Positions 45,431 to 58,228 of a stretch of DNA of 64,000 bases are shown in pieces; the stretch's first letter is position 1; each line of letters begins with the position of its first letter. The notes beneath the pieces were generated by a model. That model had not been told where the DNA came from. It did not search any database and worked only from the letters and a program-made list of their open reading frames with translations. This DNA comes from Bostrychus sinensis. Lineage: Eukaryota; Chordata; Actinopteri; Gobiiformes; Eleotridae. Made by a program: the position numbers and the translations under genes. The DNA is taken from NCBI GenBank assembly GCA_020698575.1, contig CM036239.1, forward strand, positions 9,013,263-9,077,262, written 5' to 3'.

Positions 45431-47320
45431 TATGCCATTATTAATAATATTAATACAAACTGTGTAAACATCTAATGCACTGTTTAAGACATTTTAAATT
45501 GTTAATGACACTCAGGAGGAAACAGAGCTGCACAGGAGCCAGCTGCTGTATTGGAGCCTAAAGCAGCATTATATTACATATGTGAGTTTTTATTTGATTT
45601 CCTGTGTGGGACAGTTTTAAATTCCTGATATTGTTCCAAAGATTTTCATCCACAAACCTGAAGATGAAACAGGAGGATTCTTGCTTTATTTGTTGTTCTT
45701 ACATAAACACTCTCTGAGACCGTGTCGTAAACAGGAAGCAGAGCAGATCCTGGAAATCTCACTGTTTCTCATCATTGCACGTTTGCTTGTTTGCAGAATG
45801 TCAAATGGGAAACATGACTTTGTATGTTGCACATAAAATTGACCCACAATGTAATTAAACAGTGACTGAGTTTCTTGCCAGTTTTTATCACTGGGGAAAG
45901 ATAAAACCTTAACTGCTTTGTTCTAACCAAACATGTCTGTCCACACAATACTCACAGCATAAAACTGACAAATAGCATTTTTGACTTGTAAGCAATAGCA
46001 GGAATGCATCTTGAACCTTGTCATTTTTCATCCTTAAACCCTGCTTTGAAGCAACATTTGACAACAACATTTCATTTAAGAAAGATTAATCTGTCAATCT
46101 AGTCTTACCCCAGTTCCAGGCATAGCTTGTACATCCTTCCACACCTTCTCTGCTTACTTTCATCAGCTGTGCTACGAAACTGGCCAGAAGAATACACAGA
46201 AACATGCGTGGAGCCACAAATTAAAGTCGTCAAGAGCTAAACCATACCTTATAAGGCTTTGTAGACAACATTATCCCCTTTATTTGGAATGGGACAAAGC
46301 CACAGAAATTTGAATACATGAGGAAAATGGTTTCTGTCTCCGTCCAAAGTAAATACAGAGCAGATTGACTCCTGTTTGTTTTTACTTCTGTCTGTTTTAT
46401 TTTTAGCACTATATGATCTAATAATAAAATATTTTGCCAACATGCTGTTATGTCAGAAGTGTTTACATAACTTTAGTTCAGCTCTTTTACTCGTGTATGA
46501 GCCAAGAACACCAGTGTGCAGTGAGGTACATCAAGAGCAAAGCATTTGTCAGAAAGAAAAGCGCTGGCAGTTTCCCCAAGGACAACTGATAAACTGCTTG
46601 GCCGGAAAGGCTTAGGAAATTACTGCATTCCTTGTTAACCTTGTATGGCTATTTTTACCACAGCTCTGTTGCGCGGGTACCTTTTGTTTCAGCCTACAGC
46701 GCCAAGCAGGAACGACTAGTTTGCTTTGTTTTCCCTATGGGAGTCTGATTCACTTCACGTCTCTGGTTTATAGTCTGACCATCCTACCCTAATGTCGAAG
46801 TGTTGCGTCTTCACAGCTCACATGGGACCGACAGCAACTCAAGGATTACACCAACAGCAGCAGAAATAGTCTACATCAAGATACAGGGCTGGTCTAGCTA
46901 GGTCACATAAACATTTGTTCGTATAAAAAACATTTATCATTTTTTATTCACAGTTGTTTGGATTTGCGTGTTCTGAGGGACATTCCAGCCCCAGATTGTC
47001 TCCAGGAGGTAAATGTTGCTTGTGCACACTTAGTTCTTATCTACTATCTGCCCCCGCAATGGTGCCAAGTTTTTTAGTTAGTTTTATAGTTTTTTTTTTT
47101 TTTTTTAGATAGATTAACCATTTTGTATGTAAAATATTGATGGCTCTTTCCTTGTGATGCACTGTGACTGCCCTTTTGTATGCATGGAGTTATGTATATA
47201 GTTTTATTTATTACCAGGTTTATTGAATTGCCTGCTAGCTGTATTCATTTTCTTTATGTATTCATTAACACTGCCTTTTTTACTATCAACATTTATTCTA
47301 ATGTTTATATTACAGACTGA
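45431..47320 (+). other. PAWR: PAWR intron 2 unique sequence
   Basis: No exon or transposon end recognised; a T-run lies at about 47090-47106. Confidence 0.4.
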
Positions 47321-47389
47321 ATTTTTCCACTGTTTATTTGTATGATGAATATTTATTATATAATTCTGTGTTTTATTGTTCACTGCTCA

Positions 47390-47960
47390 ATGAATGACCT
47401 GTCACCCTCGGGTGCTAACCACTCCCTCTTTAAGATGGCCATCTAGAGCAGGGGTTCTCAACTGGTGGATTGGGGCCCAAAAGTGGGGCGCGGAACTGTT
47501 TTCAGTGGGTCGCAGGCCTTTGCCAGGGCAAGAAAAAGAATTTAATTTTTAAAAAGAAATAATCAGTTTACACTTTTTAATGGTAGGTGGCAGTGTGGGA
47601 CATTTAGAACAGAATAATATAAAAGGAACTCAACTGCTTAATTTTCCTCAATATCTTCTAATTTTCCTGAAACATCTCTTCATTTTACTGAAATATTTCC
47701 TAAATTTCCTCAATATCTCTTAATTTTCCTGAAATACTGCTTAACTTTCCTCAATATCTTTTTTTTATTTGGGTCGCTGTTTGTCCGTATAGAGTGATGG
47801 TGGGTCCCGAAGCCAGATTAGCTGAGAACCACAGACCTAGACCTTCCACCATTTGCTTGATGAACGCCTAGTGCCGAAACGTTTCTTGGTGACTCCAAAT
47901 AAATGCTCACATTTGCAAGTTTGACAATGTGCGGGATTTTTTTCTATTTGATGTACTTTT
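47390..47960 (+). repeat. Possible Penelope-like retroelement tail, split by a hAT
   Basis: Sequence on both sides of the hAT at 47449-47834 reads as one unit. Its right part contains TTGATGAACGCCTAGTGCCG then AAACG, resembling the hammerhead-ribozyme core (CTGATGA, stem, GAAAC) found in Penelope-like elements, followed by AATAAATGC. The core has a T where C is expected, so any ribozyme would be decayed. Confidence 0.35.
47449..47834. mobile_element. hAT-type MITE, CAGGGGTTCTCAAC family
   Basis: Ends CAGGGGTTCTCAACTGGTGG and GCTGAGAACCACAG, with GTGGGTCCCGAAG near the right. The flanking octamers ATCTAGAG and ACCTAGAC agree at 6 of 8. The middle holds several repeats of TTTTCCT(C/G)AAATA. 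Confidence 0.75.
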
Positions 47961-48137
47961 AGGCTGCTCCCTCTGCTCCTGCACACCCGTCCCAAGTCGA
48001 AGTGCGAAGTTTTCATCCGCTTACCATTGCGGCACACAAAAAAAACTTGGCATCATTTATTCATCTAATTATTTTTTCTTCTAGTGAGTAGAGTTAATAT
48101 CTTTGGTTCACATGTTAAAAAGACAGAATAATTGAAA

Positions 48138-48989
48138 TAGGGCTTTGCAATTAATCGAATATAATCATGATTACGATTTTGGTTCTCAACGATTACAAAA
48201 TTTATATAATGGAGAAAAAACACTCTTTGTATCATATCCCCCTGAATGAAGGTCGACACTTTAACTGGTGATTCTCTGATTTAATGTCTTTAAATCATTA
48301 AATCTGCCGTAAGAGCTGGGGAAACACACAAAACGTGTGTAAATACCGAATACAATACACAAACTCTTTTACGCATTAGCAAGTACATAAACATGAGCTT
48401 TAGCTTGTCAGGACCCACAATTATCCCAGTCAATAGAAATTTGAACAGAACAAATATTTCAACACGTAAAATAAAAACATAAAATTATCAGAAATATTCT
48501 GTCAAACCACAAACCTACCTTGTGCCTCTTCAGAGGGGTAGCTAGCTAATAACATCATGCTTATTGCTCTGTCAAACTTTTTCCCTTTTTACCAAGCTAA
48601 TAAAAGTACAGCGTAACAGCGCCACCACAGGAAACACTACTTAAAAATAAAAGTGCACATTGTCAAAACAGGAAGTTAATCGTAACCAGGACAAAACAAT
48701 ACAACATATCAAAATAAGAATCAACAGTGTTCCCAGCAAAGGCAAAATATACTCTGGGTTATTTACACTCTTTACATCCATTAAAGTTATGTCACCACTA
48801 GATGCACGCTTGTCTTTGTCCAGAATGTTGTCCAAAGTCTCGGACTAGGCTCAATTAACACAAACAAATGATAAAACTACTCTTCCTCTTTATTTTGGCA
48901 GTAGATGAATAATTGTTTTAAATAATTGTGATTTTAATTATGACCCAAATAATTGTCATTAGGAATTTTACCATAATCAAGCAGCCTTA
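48138..48989. mobile_element. hAT-like element, TAGGGCTTTGCAATTAATCG family
   Basis: Left TAGGGCTTTGCAATTAATCG with ATTACGATTTTGG inside; right ATAATTGTGATTTTAATTATG and AATCAAGCAGCCTTA. The flanking octamers AATTGAAA and CTTTGAAA agree at 6 of 8. 852 bp, no transposase motif. It ends only 200 bp before PAWR exon 3. Confidence 0.65.
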
Positions 48990-49188
48990 CTTTGAAACAC
49001 TCCAAATGCATCAACATACACCCGCCCATATCTGACATTTCCTAAAAAAATTCACAACAAAAATGAAAAATAAAATTATTTTTTACACCTGGCTAGTACT
49101 GTAAGTCTGCAGTACTGAAAACATTATTGTACATTCTATCTGTGTACATTTGATTGCACGTTTTAATTTGTTTTTTTTCCTCTGTCAG

Positions 49189-49314
49189 AGCCTAGACGAG
49201 CTGGATGATGACGATGTTGGAGAAAAGGACAGGAGGGAAGAAGAGGAGCTCGTACAAGCCAACACTTTCCAAAACGAGGCCATGACAGCTGACCCAACCT
49301 GCGGACACTTAATG
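49189..49314 (+). CDS. PAWR: PAWR (Par-4) exon 3, residues 164-205
   Basis: A T-rich tract and TCTGTCAG acceptor precede 42 codons in phase 0, ending at ATG|GTAACG. The peptide SLDELDDDDVGEKDRREEEE, then LVQANTFQNEA, aligns with CLDEYEDDEAGQKERKRED and ITQQNTIQNEA of mammalian Par-4. It completes the SAC region, the minimal part of Par-4 sufficient for cancer-selective apoptosis. The acidic stretch is more acidic than in mammals. The preceding intron is about 34 kb; both its ends keep the coding phase 0, matching exon 2. Confidence 0.95.
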
Positions 49315-51795
49315 GTAACGCAACACGAAATTTCAAAGCTTTATATTTTGAAACCTCTTCAAGCAGACTGTTGTATAGATTGATACAGCCGTGCTGCCAA
49401 ACAGAGGCACTGTTGCTCTGAGAGACACTCTGAGAGCTGCCATAATGAAAACACCAAGCATGTCTTAGCATTTCGTCATTCCAACAAAACCCACAAAGAA
49501 CTATTTAAATCTTTAAATATACTTCCTCAAAAGGCAGCAGTCAAATCTCCACAGTCTGGGATGAAAAAAACAATACATTTTGAACTAGATCTTCATAAAA
49601 TTAATCTAGCCTCTTTTGTTATTGTTCAAAACATTTCCTCAATCACCAGCTTTATAATATCAATTAGACATCTATTGTTTTGTAGACAATGCATCTTTAG
49701 ACAATAGCTCAGAAAGGCAGTTGGTTAACAAGCTGAAATGAGGCACCATTATCCATGACAACAGGGTTTTTTGTGCAGCACAGTGTGAAAATGAAGAGTG
49801 CTGTATTCATCAAAATCCGCAGTGAAGCCTATGTCAAGATATGTTAAGTAGAAAGGCTGGTTCCTAACAGAGTAAATATTATATTGATTAAATGAGTCTT
49901 TTAATCCTGGCAGGTAATATTATGTTTATTTAATAAGAGGGAACTCATGCAGAGACAGAGCTAGTTCGCAGGTTTTCTTTTTTTCTTTTTGTCCCCAAAA
50001 GTTGTCTGTTTTCGGCAGAATGAGCATATAAATGAATTATCAAAATGAAACCAAATCAGTAATGACACGCTCATAATGTGAGTCATATTTTTGACAGGCG
50101 CAGGAGCTGATATTCAGCTGGCTGTGTCTGTAATTTCTCTAAGATTGCAGAAAGAAAATGAACAGAGAGCAGTTGAAAAGGCTCCAACTGTGTAACAACA
50201 ACAACAACCAAAACCTCTTCTATGTTAGTCTTTCGGTAAAAAAACATATGACTGACATACAAAATTGCCATTTGAACAAAATGAAATATAAAAACTAAAT
50301 TGCTGTGCTGTGAGTGACAACTCTTGGTGAAGGCACTTAGTTTTTCTCCAGATGGATCGGCGGTTATGCATCATTGGGTTTTTTTTTGTTTGGGGCATGG
50401 AACAGTCTGTGGCTGTTTACGAAAGCGATGACTTGTGTGCAACGTATGTACACAAACACCACACTAACTGGAAGATGGGGGCAGCACCTGCTAAGATGTG
50501 CCACACCATAAGCAGTAATATTCTTTACATTTAGGGCTGTGTGTGTAAACGCTGTAGCCACATGTGAGCCTCAGTACACACCGGTCCACTTAAAGGGAGA
50601 GCATTTCAGTTTCATCATTGACGCAGAATGTGTGTTGAAGCCTCTCACCATCACACCATGAGGCCGGGCAGACCAGATGTGGCTCAAACCAACCATTAGA
50701 CATCTCACAGCCATTCATATAAAAGGGACATTCATATTCAGAAGGGTCCTGCTCATCACACACCAAACGACAAATAAAAACCTTCATTAATACAACAGAG
50801 ATTTACTACAGGCCTGTCAGTGAAACATCTGTAAAGTGGGAGCATACTGAAAATGAATGCAGCCTTTCTCCTGGGCCCAATTCATCACAGGAAGACGAGC
50901 AATTGCCATGTCAGGCCCATTATGATCTACAGCAGCAGCCAAGCCCCTCAGCTGCTATCGAGATACCAGTACCAAAACTTTCAAAAGAAGCTCACCTCAA
51001 CTTCGTCTTTCCTTTTACCTCCAAGCATTTCTGAACCAAAACAGGCTGTAGCTCATCTGGGTCATCTGGCAGAGATGTAACGGCAATAAAAGACGTTTTT
51101 ATCAGATGTTATTAAGTTTAGTGTTTTTGTCCAACTGGAAGAGGGGCTGGAAAGCTGGTCTGCATTTTGATTAATTTGATTGGGATGTGTGTGAGAGCAT
51201 TAATGCATGAACATTTTCCTCTGGGCCATTCAAAGACCCTGAGTACTGAGAAGCCATGTGGTTCTGGTTATAACACCTTGCCTCCCTCAGCTATGCAGGG
51301 AAACCTGTCTGAGTGATCCTGCAGTCTGAGGCATATGGAACATTCCTCAGGATCATCTGCTTTTAAACTGGCGCCAGGACCACAGCGGTCTGCTGCTAAC
51401 AATTTCTGCCTAACAATATGAATAAAGTCTTATTTATTGTTCATCTTATAGATCAAAAAGTTTTCAGTGTTGAGTTTTTTGACGGGCATGTTGATGTCCC
51501 AGTGATATTACATGGCATTTTCAACCCAGCGGTGGCACAGTGTGTTGCCGAAAATAATATTTAATCACATTTGTTGATTTAAGATCTGAAGGATTACACA
51601 AACATAACACAGGTCACACAAATGTGTATTTTCTAACAGGAATGTTGCTGAAAAGTCTAAAAACAAGAGATTTCCTCCAACCTAAAATCAAATAAAAGTA
51701 TATATTTAAACCTACACATTATTTTCTGTTCTGAATAAATACTTTTTTGTCATTACACGTTATGTACAATGAAACTTGAATGGCTTCTCAGCAGT
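49315..51795 (+). other. PAWR: PAWR intron 3, first part, unique sequence
   Basis: About 2.5 kb without recognised exons or transposon ends. Short frames on both strands have no motif. Confidence 0.4.
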
Positions 51796-51797
51796 TC

Positions 51798-52370
51798 CAA
51801 TCCAATCCACTTTATTTCTGTAGCACATTTTACAAACACAGTTTCCAAAGTGCTGCACAAGATTATAAAACAATAAATAAATAAATGCTCTATTTAACCC
51901 CAGTTCAATCAATCATTATTACCAATAAATACTATAACTATATTGATTAAAAAATATATAACATAAAATATAAATAATGATGGCTTAAAGTGATGTGTGC
52001 AGCATTAAAAAGACGTAACAGCTTGGTGGTAAAAACTCTTTCTCAGTCAATCAATGTCAAATTTATTTATAAAGCACATTTACAACTCTAGCAGGCCAAA
52101 GTGCTGCACAAGATAGCTTCACAAGGCAATAAAATAGTATAAATAGGACATAAAATCAATGAAAAAACAATCTACAGTTCAAATAAATTGTGAAATCTGC
52201 TGGCAAAACTGTATGCAGACACCTCAAGTCAAATAAGTTATCATTTACTATTGTGCGTTTACCTGAGATCTAAATAATCCAGTCACAGGAGGGCACAAGC
52301 CAGTGTAGTCGTTGTGCCAGTCCCAAGCATGGATAAATGGAGAGGGTTGGCTCCAGGAAGGGTACTTTTT
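51798..52370 (+). repeat. Two partial copies of the TTTATTTA..GTGCTGCACAAG repeat
   Basis: CCACTTTATTTCTGTAGCACA then CAAAGTGCTGCACAAGATTA occurs at about 51808-51870, and AAATTTATTTATAAAGCACA then CCAAAGTGCTGCACAAGATA at 52060-52115, in the same direction. Both match the left end of the repeat at 6000-6525; their 3' parts are poorly preserved. Confidence 0.6.
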
Positions 52371-53026
52371 CTATGATGCAACAAAGTTTACATGTAACAT
52401 TTGTCTTTTAACAGTGGTTATTATTAAATTATCATGTGTTTTCATAGCCAATTTGGAATGATCTTTATGAAGTTCAAATTTTTTTATTATGCCTGTTAAT
52501 TGAGTTGACCTTCGAGCTCCTTGTAAATGCCAATCATGCATTCTCATTTGAAGAGCGCCTCTCACTCAAATTTATTGAATAGCTCCCGGAAAAATTTGAT
52601 CTTTATGGGCTTTTTTGCAGAAAAACATCCAGAACGTTTCTTGGAAGACTGCTTGTTGTCAGCCTAAGATGGCATTTCTTTAGAGATTCTCAAATGAGCA
52701 GTCAAAAGGTACATCACAGATAGCAGGTCGTAATAAATGTCAGTGCAACCCAACAGTTGAATTTGTTTTATCAGCTTGTTGAAGAGTCCAAGCACAAATG
52801 AAATGTTCAAATTTGATGGCAATAGCACTTGTCCTGTTGATATTTTGGTATGTTGAAAGTGGCTTAGATACACTTGTGGTAGCTGTCAGCACAGCTCAAG
52901 CATTATAATCATCCACAGACTTGTATCTTGTGTATTGAAGTAGTTCTATTTTGATTGGTCTGACCTTGTTGCATAGATTTATATCACTGACATATCCCAG
53001 ACACAGGGAAAGTCTGACAAGAGTAA

Positions 53027-53767
53027 TGGGCTCAACACACAGGAGGTGACGTCACTTCTCCTCTATTTGTTTCCTATGGAACCTTTGCGAGGAGGCGATG
53101 GTCGCAAGTCTCTCTCCTGTGAAGCGACATGCGACACTCGTGCTTGTGAAATGTCGCGCTCGTGCATGGTCTCGTGAACACACTGGCTTGTGACACGAGC
53201 CAAGAAAGTTGAAAAATGTTTAACTTTTCATCGCCATTGCCTGAGGAGAACCAATCAGCGGGAGCTTCATCAATGGACCAATGAGCTGGCTGATGCTCCT
53301 CAGTCACTGAGATCAACATGGAGAAAAAAAATAATACCCTTGTGTCAGGGTTTAAGACATTTACAGATAAGATTTACACAGATGTAACAAAAAAGCTGAC
53401 CCAAACAAACCACCATTTTTTTTTTCTTTACTGCTATATGGGTTGTACCCAGGCACGCCTTTTTCTCAGACTCAATAATACAAAAAGTCTACTTCATTAA
53501 ATTTGAACAAATTCTTGCTGTAAGAGCCAGGTTTATACTTGCATAGTTTTCTTTCCTGAGTTGTTTAAAACCTAAAATTTTCTCCAGTTTGACTGGAGCC
53601 AGCCAATAAATTCTGTGGGGGACCTGCGATTTGCTTTGGAACTGAGCACAGCGCTCGAACTGTCGCCAGCTGCTGCTGCTCATTGCCTCCCGTGTGTTGG
53701 ATCATCACACGGTGGCGATGAGTTTTGCCGGTCGCTGTCGTTTGTTACCTCCCGTGTGTCGAGCCCA
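53027..53767. mobile_element. PIF/Harbinger-type MITE
   Basis: 741 bp flanked by TAA (53024-53026 and 53768-53770). The ends TGGGCTCAACACACAGGAGG and CCTCCCGTGTGTCGAGCCCA are inverted repeats of about 20 bp with two mismatches. A second internal pair (CATCGCCATT and TGGCGATGAG regions) is also present. No transposase. Confidence 0.85.
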
Positions 53768-53996
53768 TAATGCAGCAAATGAAGTCTGGAAAAATTTCTG
53801 TAAGCAAGGTATGAGTTTGTTTTTTGAGGCTTCATAGTGGCTGCATATTTGATTCTCAACAGAGCACACAACTCACCAGACCTTCAAAAAATATAGTCTA
53901 ACACATACAAAAACATGTTAAGGAGCTACATTTCTCAAAAGATTATGTACATGCTAAAACAGGGGCAAATACTGGGGGTTCTAAGGTTAGCGTCTC

Positions 53997-54039
53997 TCAC
54001 AGGTGCTAAATGAGCGCAGCGCAGATTTAGCACCTGTGA
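53997..54039. other. Perfect 15-bp hairpin
   Basis: TCACAGGTGCTAAAT and its exact reverse complement are separated by a 13-nt loop GAGCGCAGCGCAG. Not obviously a terminator or miRNA; the stem is too short for a miRNA precursor. Confidence 0.8.
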
Positions 54040-54637
54040 CTGAATTACAAGTATACATATACATACATAATGCAATTTCAAGTAAAAAATGCAAATGAAA
54101 TTGTTCAGCGGTCGTTTTTGATTTATGGGAGCTAAAACTAAAAGAGAAAAACTGAAGCTATAAAGAGGGGTCATTTGCAAAGATACAGCATTTACCCCTT
54201 GTCGCTAAAACGCATGCATCTTGACGCTCTGGCCTCCTTGAACTTGTGTTGTCCCGCTTCAAAATTATTAAATATGTGTCATTTACCGGAAAACAATCTT
54301 AAAGTGGGAACATAGACCTGCTCCAGACATTCTCTCCTGTATAGCATTACAATAGGGAAGTATGTTTGTATGCCTTTTACACACTCATACAAGATTTGCT
54401 CCAGTAAATTTTAGTGGTTACTCAAAGTAAATAGCACGGCTATTTAACACGGCCACAAATAGCAGACGCTACTTTTCAATCTGCACTTGCAATTTACTAC
54501 ATTTTTTAGTAGATATGGCACTATGACTAAATGTTTGATCCAAATCTTTCCATTTTTTAGATACGAACAAAAAATGCTAACTTCAGTCACTAAAAGAATA
54601 AATAATTAGTTTTAGATTATTCTTTATTATCGTGATA

Positions 54638-55956
54638 TACAGTGGCCTCCCCTTTGAAAAGTCTTTATAGTTTAACCTTTTGATCTTTTGCCCAAAATAT
54701 TTACAAAAAATGTCAAAAAACAAAATTGCAAACACAATAAATGTTTCTACATTTCTGCCTCCATTTGTCAAGATAACAGCTCAGAGTCTGTGCCTGTAAC
54801 TGCTGAAGAGTTTGGAGAAAACATGGCAAAGTGATCATTCTTCCATACAAAATCTGTCCAGGTCCACCGTTGCCAGCTGTCCTCTTCACTTCAGCCCACA
54901 TGTTTCAATGGGATTCAAGTCAGTAGGACTGGCACAGCCAGTGCAAAACCTTAATTTTGTGCTGAGTTAACCATTTGTGTGTGGATTTTGTGAGTGGAGC
55001 CAGCTAGGTGGGATGCTTAATTAGCGTGGGTGGTAGCAACACAAAGCTAATAGATAAATGAGCCAAGTCCTTAGCAGTGGTGGCGGTTTAAGCGCCGATT
55101 ATCACTAAGTTTACTTGATCTAACGGACAACTGTGCAGAGGAAAGTAAAGCACATACAAGTTGTGAAGTGTGCTCCACACGTGTCCAGAACCTCCAACCT
55201 CTGGTGTTTTTTGTCAAAAAAAACACCTTTTTGGATCTAATTTTTGTGTTTTTAATGAAATAAAATGTTATATTCAGCTTCTCATGCTCTCACGTCCCCC
55301 CTGGACGTGGAGACAGAAATTTGAGAGTAAACTTTCATAATTTTTGGTAAAAAGTTGCTGTATCAATATGAAGATGTTGAATCATATTGATTTGTATCGT
55401 TCTTAATCAGCCTATATTAATCTTGAATCGGATTGAAAAAATTCAAATTGATGCATATCGTATCCTTGCAAAAATATGTTGTTTCACCCCTAAAATGCAG
55501 TTCAGTTAAAATTCTTAATTATTCCTCTGAAGTAGGAAATTGGCATGTTCACTGTTGACTATTTTTATCTAGGCACTTACCATCTGAAGCGCAACAACTT
55601 TTTGCCACACATCACAACTGTGTTCTTTGGTCTTGTGCGTTTTGCTGAATGACTAAAGGATTTTGCTCTGTGTGTGACCTCATAGTTATTCTCCTGTGAA
55701 ACAGAAAGTCATGATCGGAATATTTTCTGTTCTAGTTATCCAGGTTTACCAAAATATATATACATACATATGTAAGTTTTTTTTTTATATATATATAAAT
55801 GATGTGTTTACAATTGTTTTTATTTTTGAAATGATAGCAGCATTTTGTTAATATTTTGACCAAAAGATCAAACTGTTAAAACAATAACAACAATTTTTTT
55901 ACAGCATTCTTTGTTCATATTTGCCAGCGGTGCCAGTATTAGTGGAGGGCACTGTA
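54638..55956 (-). mobile_element. Tc1/mariner-type transposon remnant with hAT insertion
   Basis: Starts TACAGTGGCCTCCCC and ends GGAGGGCACTGTA, inverted ends within TA. About 54740-54960 resembles, on the minus strand, a degraded Tc1/mariner coding region; the short frames there are broken and no intact catalytic triad can be read. A hAT fragment (55205-55492) lies inside. Confidence 0.6.
55205..55492. mobile_element. hAT fragment, TAGGGGTG family, nested
   Basis: AATAAAATGTTATATT, AAAAAGTTGCTGTATCAAT and the right end TTGTTTCACCCCTA match the element at 40370-40830; the left half is lost. Confidence 0.65.
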
Positions 55957-57050
55957 TAAGGGGTTTGCACCTCAATGGAAAGTGCATTTAAAGCTGAACT
56001 ACTCTGTCAGTGCTGTCCTGGGTGCTGTACCAATGAAATCTGTTACCTAGCGTTTCCAGCACCACCACTCACCAACAAAGACAGTAAAGCTACTTTTCTG
56101 CTTATATTTTTCTAACAAATGTGAAACTCAACCAATCTGCCACCTCGGTATACTAAGAAATCACATCAAACTGTTTAGTGTTAGCTCGATGCAAAGAAAT
56201 CCTTAATAATACAGCCTGTACTGCATGATACAGCCTATTTTTTCACAGATATTCCAATATACTATTATGATCTGGGCACTACTGTATATCTTTATCAGTG
56301 TGAGATAGGAACAATGCCTTGGCTGAGGTCTACACTCTCCAAGTGCGTCTACTTTGTTTATTTCTTTTTGCAATGTTGCTTATTTTTGTACATGACTGCA
56401 CCGTTCTTTTTCCATAGTCTTTCTAAAAAACAAAACAAAAAAAAAGTCTTTTGTGCAGCACTGTAGGTGGCACATTAACCTTTGAATGTAATTAGTATAA
56501 TAAAATGTACTCAATTCTGTATGATAAACAAAACACCGTTGCTCATATTATGTCTGTGCACATCGCAGTATGCAAATTATCCGCATGAATTTTGACTGCT
56601 GTGACCTTCTTCCATATTTGTTATGACTCATAGCTCATCCTTCTTTACCTCAGAAAAAAAAAATCTATCTGGTTTGCTGACCCTCATCAGTCGGTGTACC
56701 TTATCTGCATTCTGGCAAAACATCCATTTATATCCCAGGAAAAATGCAATTCTTTAATTATGTTTTTATATGTAGAAACCAGCACAAGTCAGTCCCAAAT
56801 TTGCAATTTTATAGTGGGCAATTGTAGTACTCCCAGACTGTTTAAGGATGAGAGAAAACATATCACATGTTGGCAGCAATCATATCATAATAGTGGTATT
56901 TACAGCAAAGATGAGCAATATATTGATAACACGTTGAGTGATCGGACACATACTAAGAGCATGTATACAGGTATTTACCTCTTTAGAGTGTGTTTACATG
57001 CCCTTGAGTATCCCAGTTATGACAGTATTCAAGATATGAGGTTTACATGC
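55957..57050 (+). other. PAWR: PAWR intron 3 sequence
   Basis: No exon recognised. The 140-codon frame at 56694-57116 runs into the inverted-repeat element below and has no known domain. Confidence 0.4.
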
Positions 57051-57507
57051 GCTCAGAGAAACATGGATACTCATATCTCTGTATACATGACAAATTATAG
57101 TATCCTAGATTTTTAGGGGTCAAGTGTGGTGTGGGTGCTTATAACGCTGCTAGTAACATGTGGCTAAGTGAACACATTATAGCAGCAGAGGGACAAGTGC
57201 ATGGTTACATCAGCAGTACAAGATAATATATAGTATGTGGAAAAATTACCGCGGGTGTAGTGTAGCGATAGTTTAGTCTGTAACCAGCATGAAGCTAGCC
57301 ATATTGTTTGGTAGACGTTGCTGCTTTGTTGAAACTGACTAGATTAGATGAAATAGATTATGAGTTTTGAAAATGCAGCTACAAGTTACAGTCAATGTGT
57401 CAAAATTACAGCTTGTGCCATGTTTGTTTTGCAGAAATACGTCAGGTAAGGTCAGAAATCAGGATACTGGCATATCCTGGATACTGAATTAAGGATACTG
57501 TATTTAC

Positions 57508-58228
57508 TAGGGCTGCACAATATGGAGAAAACATGCGATATTTAGTAACTGTGTTGAAAATTGCGATAACGATATTATTCCGATATTTAATAATAATAAT
57601 AATAATTCATCGAATTTATATAGCGCTTTTTTGGACACTCAAAGACGCTTTACAATTGATCAATTATTCATTCACTCCTCAGTCACACTTGGTGGTGGTG
57701 AGCTACTTCTGTAGCCACAGCTGCCCTGGGGCAGACTGACGGAAGCGTGGCTGCCAATCTGCGCCAACGGCCCCTCCGACCACCACCAAACACAGCCACA
57801 CTAACACATTCACACAGGCAAGGTGGGTGAAGTGTCTTGCCCAGGGACACAACGACAGTATGCGCTTCAGATGGGATTCGAACCGGCGACCCTCCGATTG
57901 CTGATATTTGAAAATAAAGCCTTCTTTTCAAACATAGTTCCTGTATTTACAAGTCAAAACAGTGACAAAATCAAAACTTAACACAGACTAAACCAGGAAT
58001 AAAACAAGGCTAAGCTGTGACTAAATTAATTAAATTACCTCTAAAACTTGACTGTTTACACATTTGTATTTAGTCACAACACATGTTCTTTTAAGGCTCT
58101 GGTGGAAAATGATTCTTCAGTGTAAATCTCTGTCAGATGGAAGACCACAGCGTTATTGCGATATATTTAGATCCTTGCGATGCTGATATTGCGATAATGA
58201 TAATTTTGCGGTATATCGTCTAGCCCTA
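57508..58228 (+). mobile_element. hAT-type MITE in the centre of the inverted repeat
   Basis: Flanked by GTATTTAC (57500-57507) and GTTTTTAC (58229-58236), 7 of 8. The ends are TAGGGCTGCACAATATGG and TATATCGTCTAGCCCTA. Same family as 24619 and 61555, interrupted by a SINE at 57589. Confidence 0.85.
57589..57902 (-). mobile_element. tRNA-type SINE nested in the hAT MITE
   Basis: Flanked by the direct repeat GATATTT (57582-57588 and 57903-57909). On the minus strand it starts near GGTTCGAATCC, an exact B-box of a tRNA-derived pol III promoter, and ends in a (TTA)n-type tail, seen here as (TAA)n at the left. GTGTCTTGCCCAGGGACACA and CCACAGCTGCCCTGGGGCAG are conserved body boxes. The A-box end appears truncated. 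Confidence 0.82.

Noticed and set aside
56694..57116. 140-codon plus-strand frame
   Set aside because: No homology I recognise; it crosses into the arm of the inverted-repeat element and lacks splice context.
57850..57900. tRNA gene suggested by a B-box
   Set aside because: Only the T-arm-like part is present with no cloverleaf; it is a SINE head.
57683..57931. 82-codon minus-strand frame
   Set aside because: Lies in the SINE and hAT; the B-box explains the conserved sequence.
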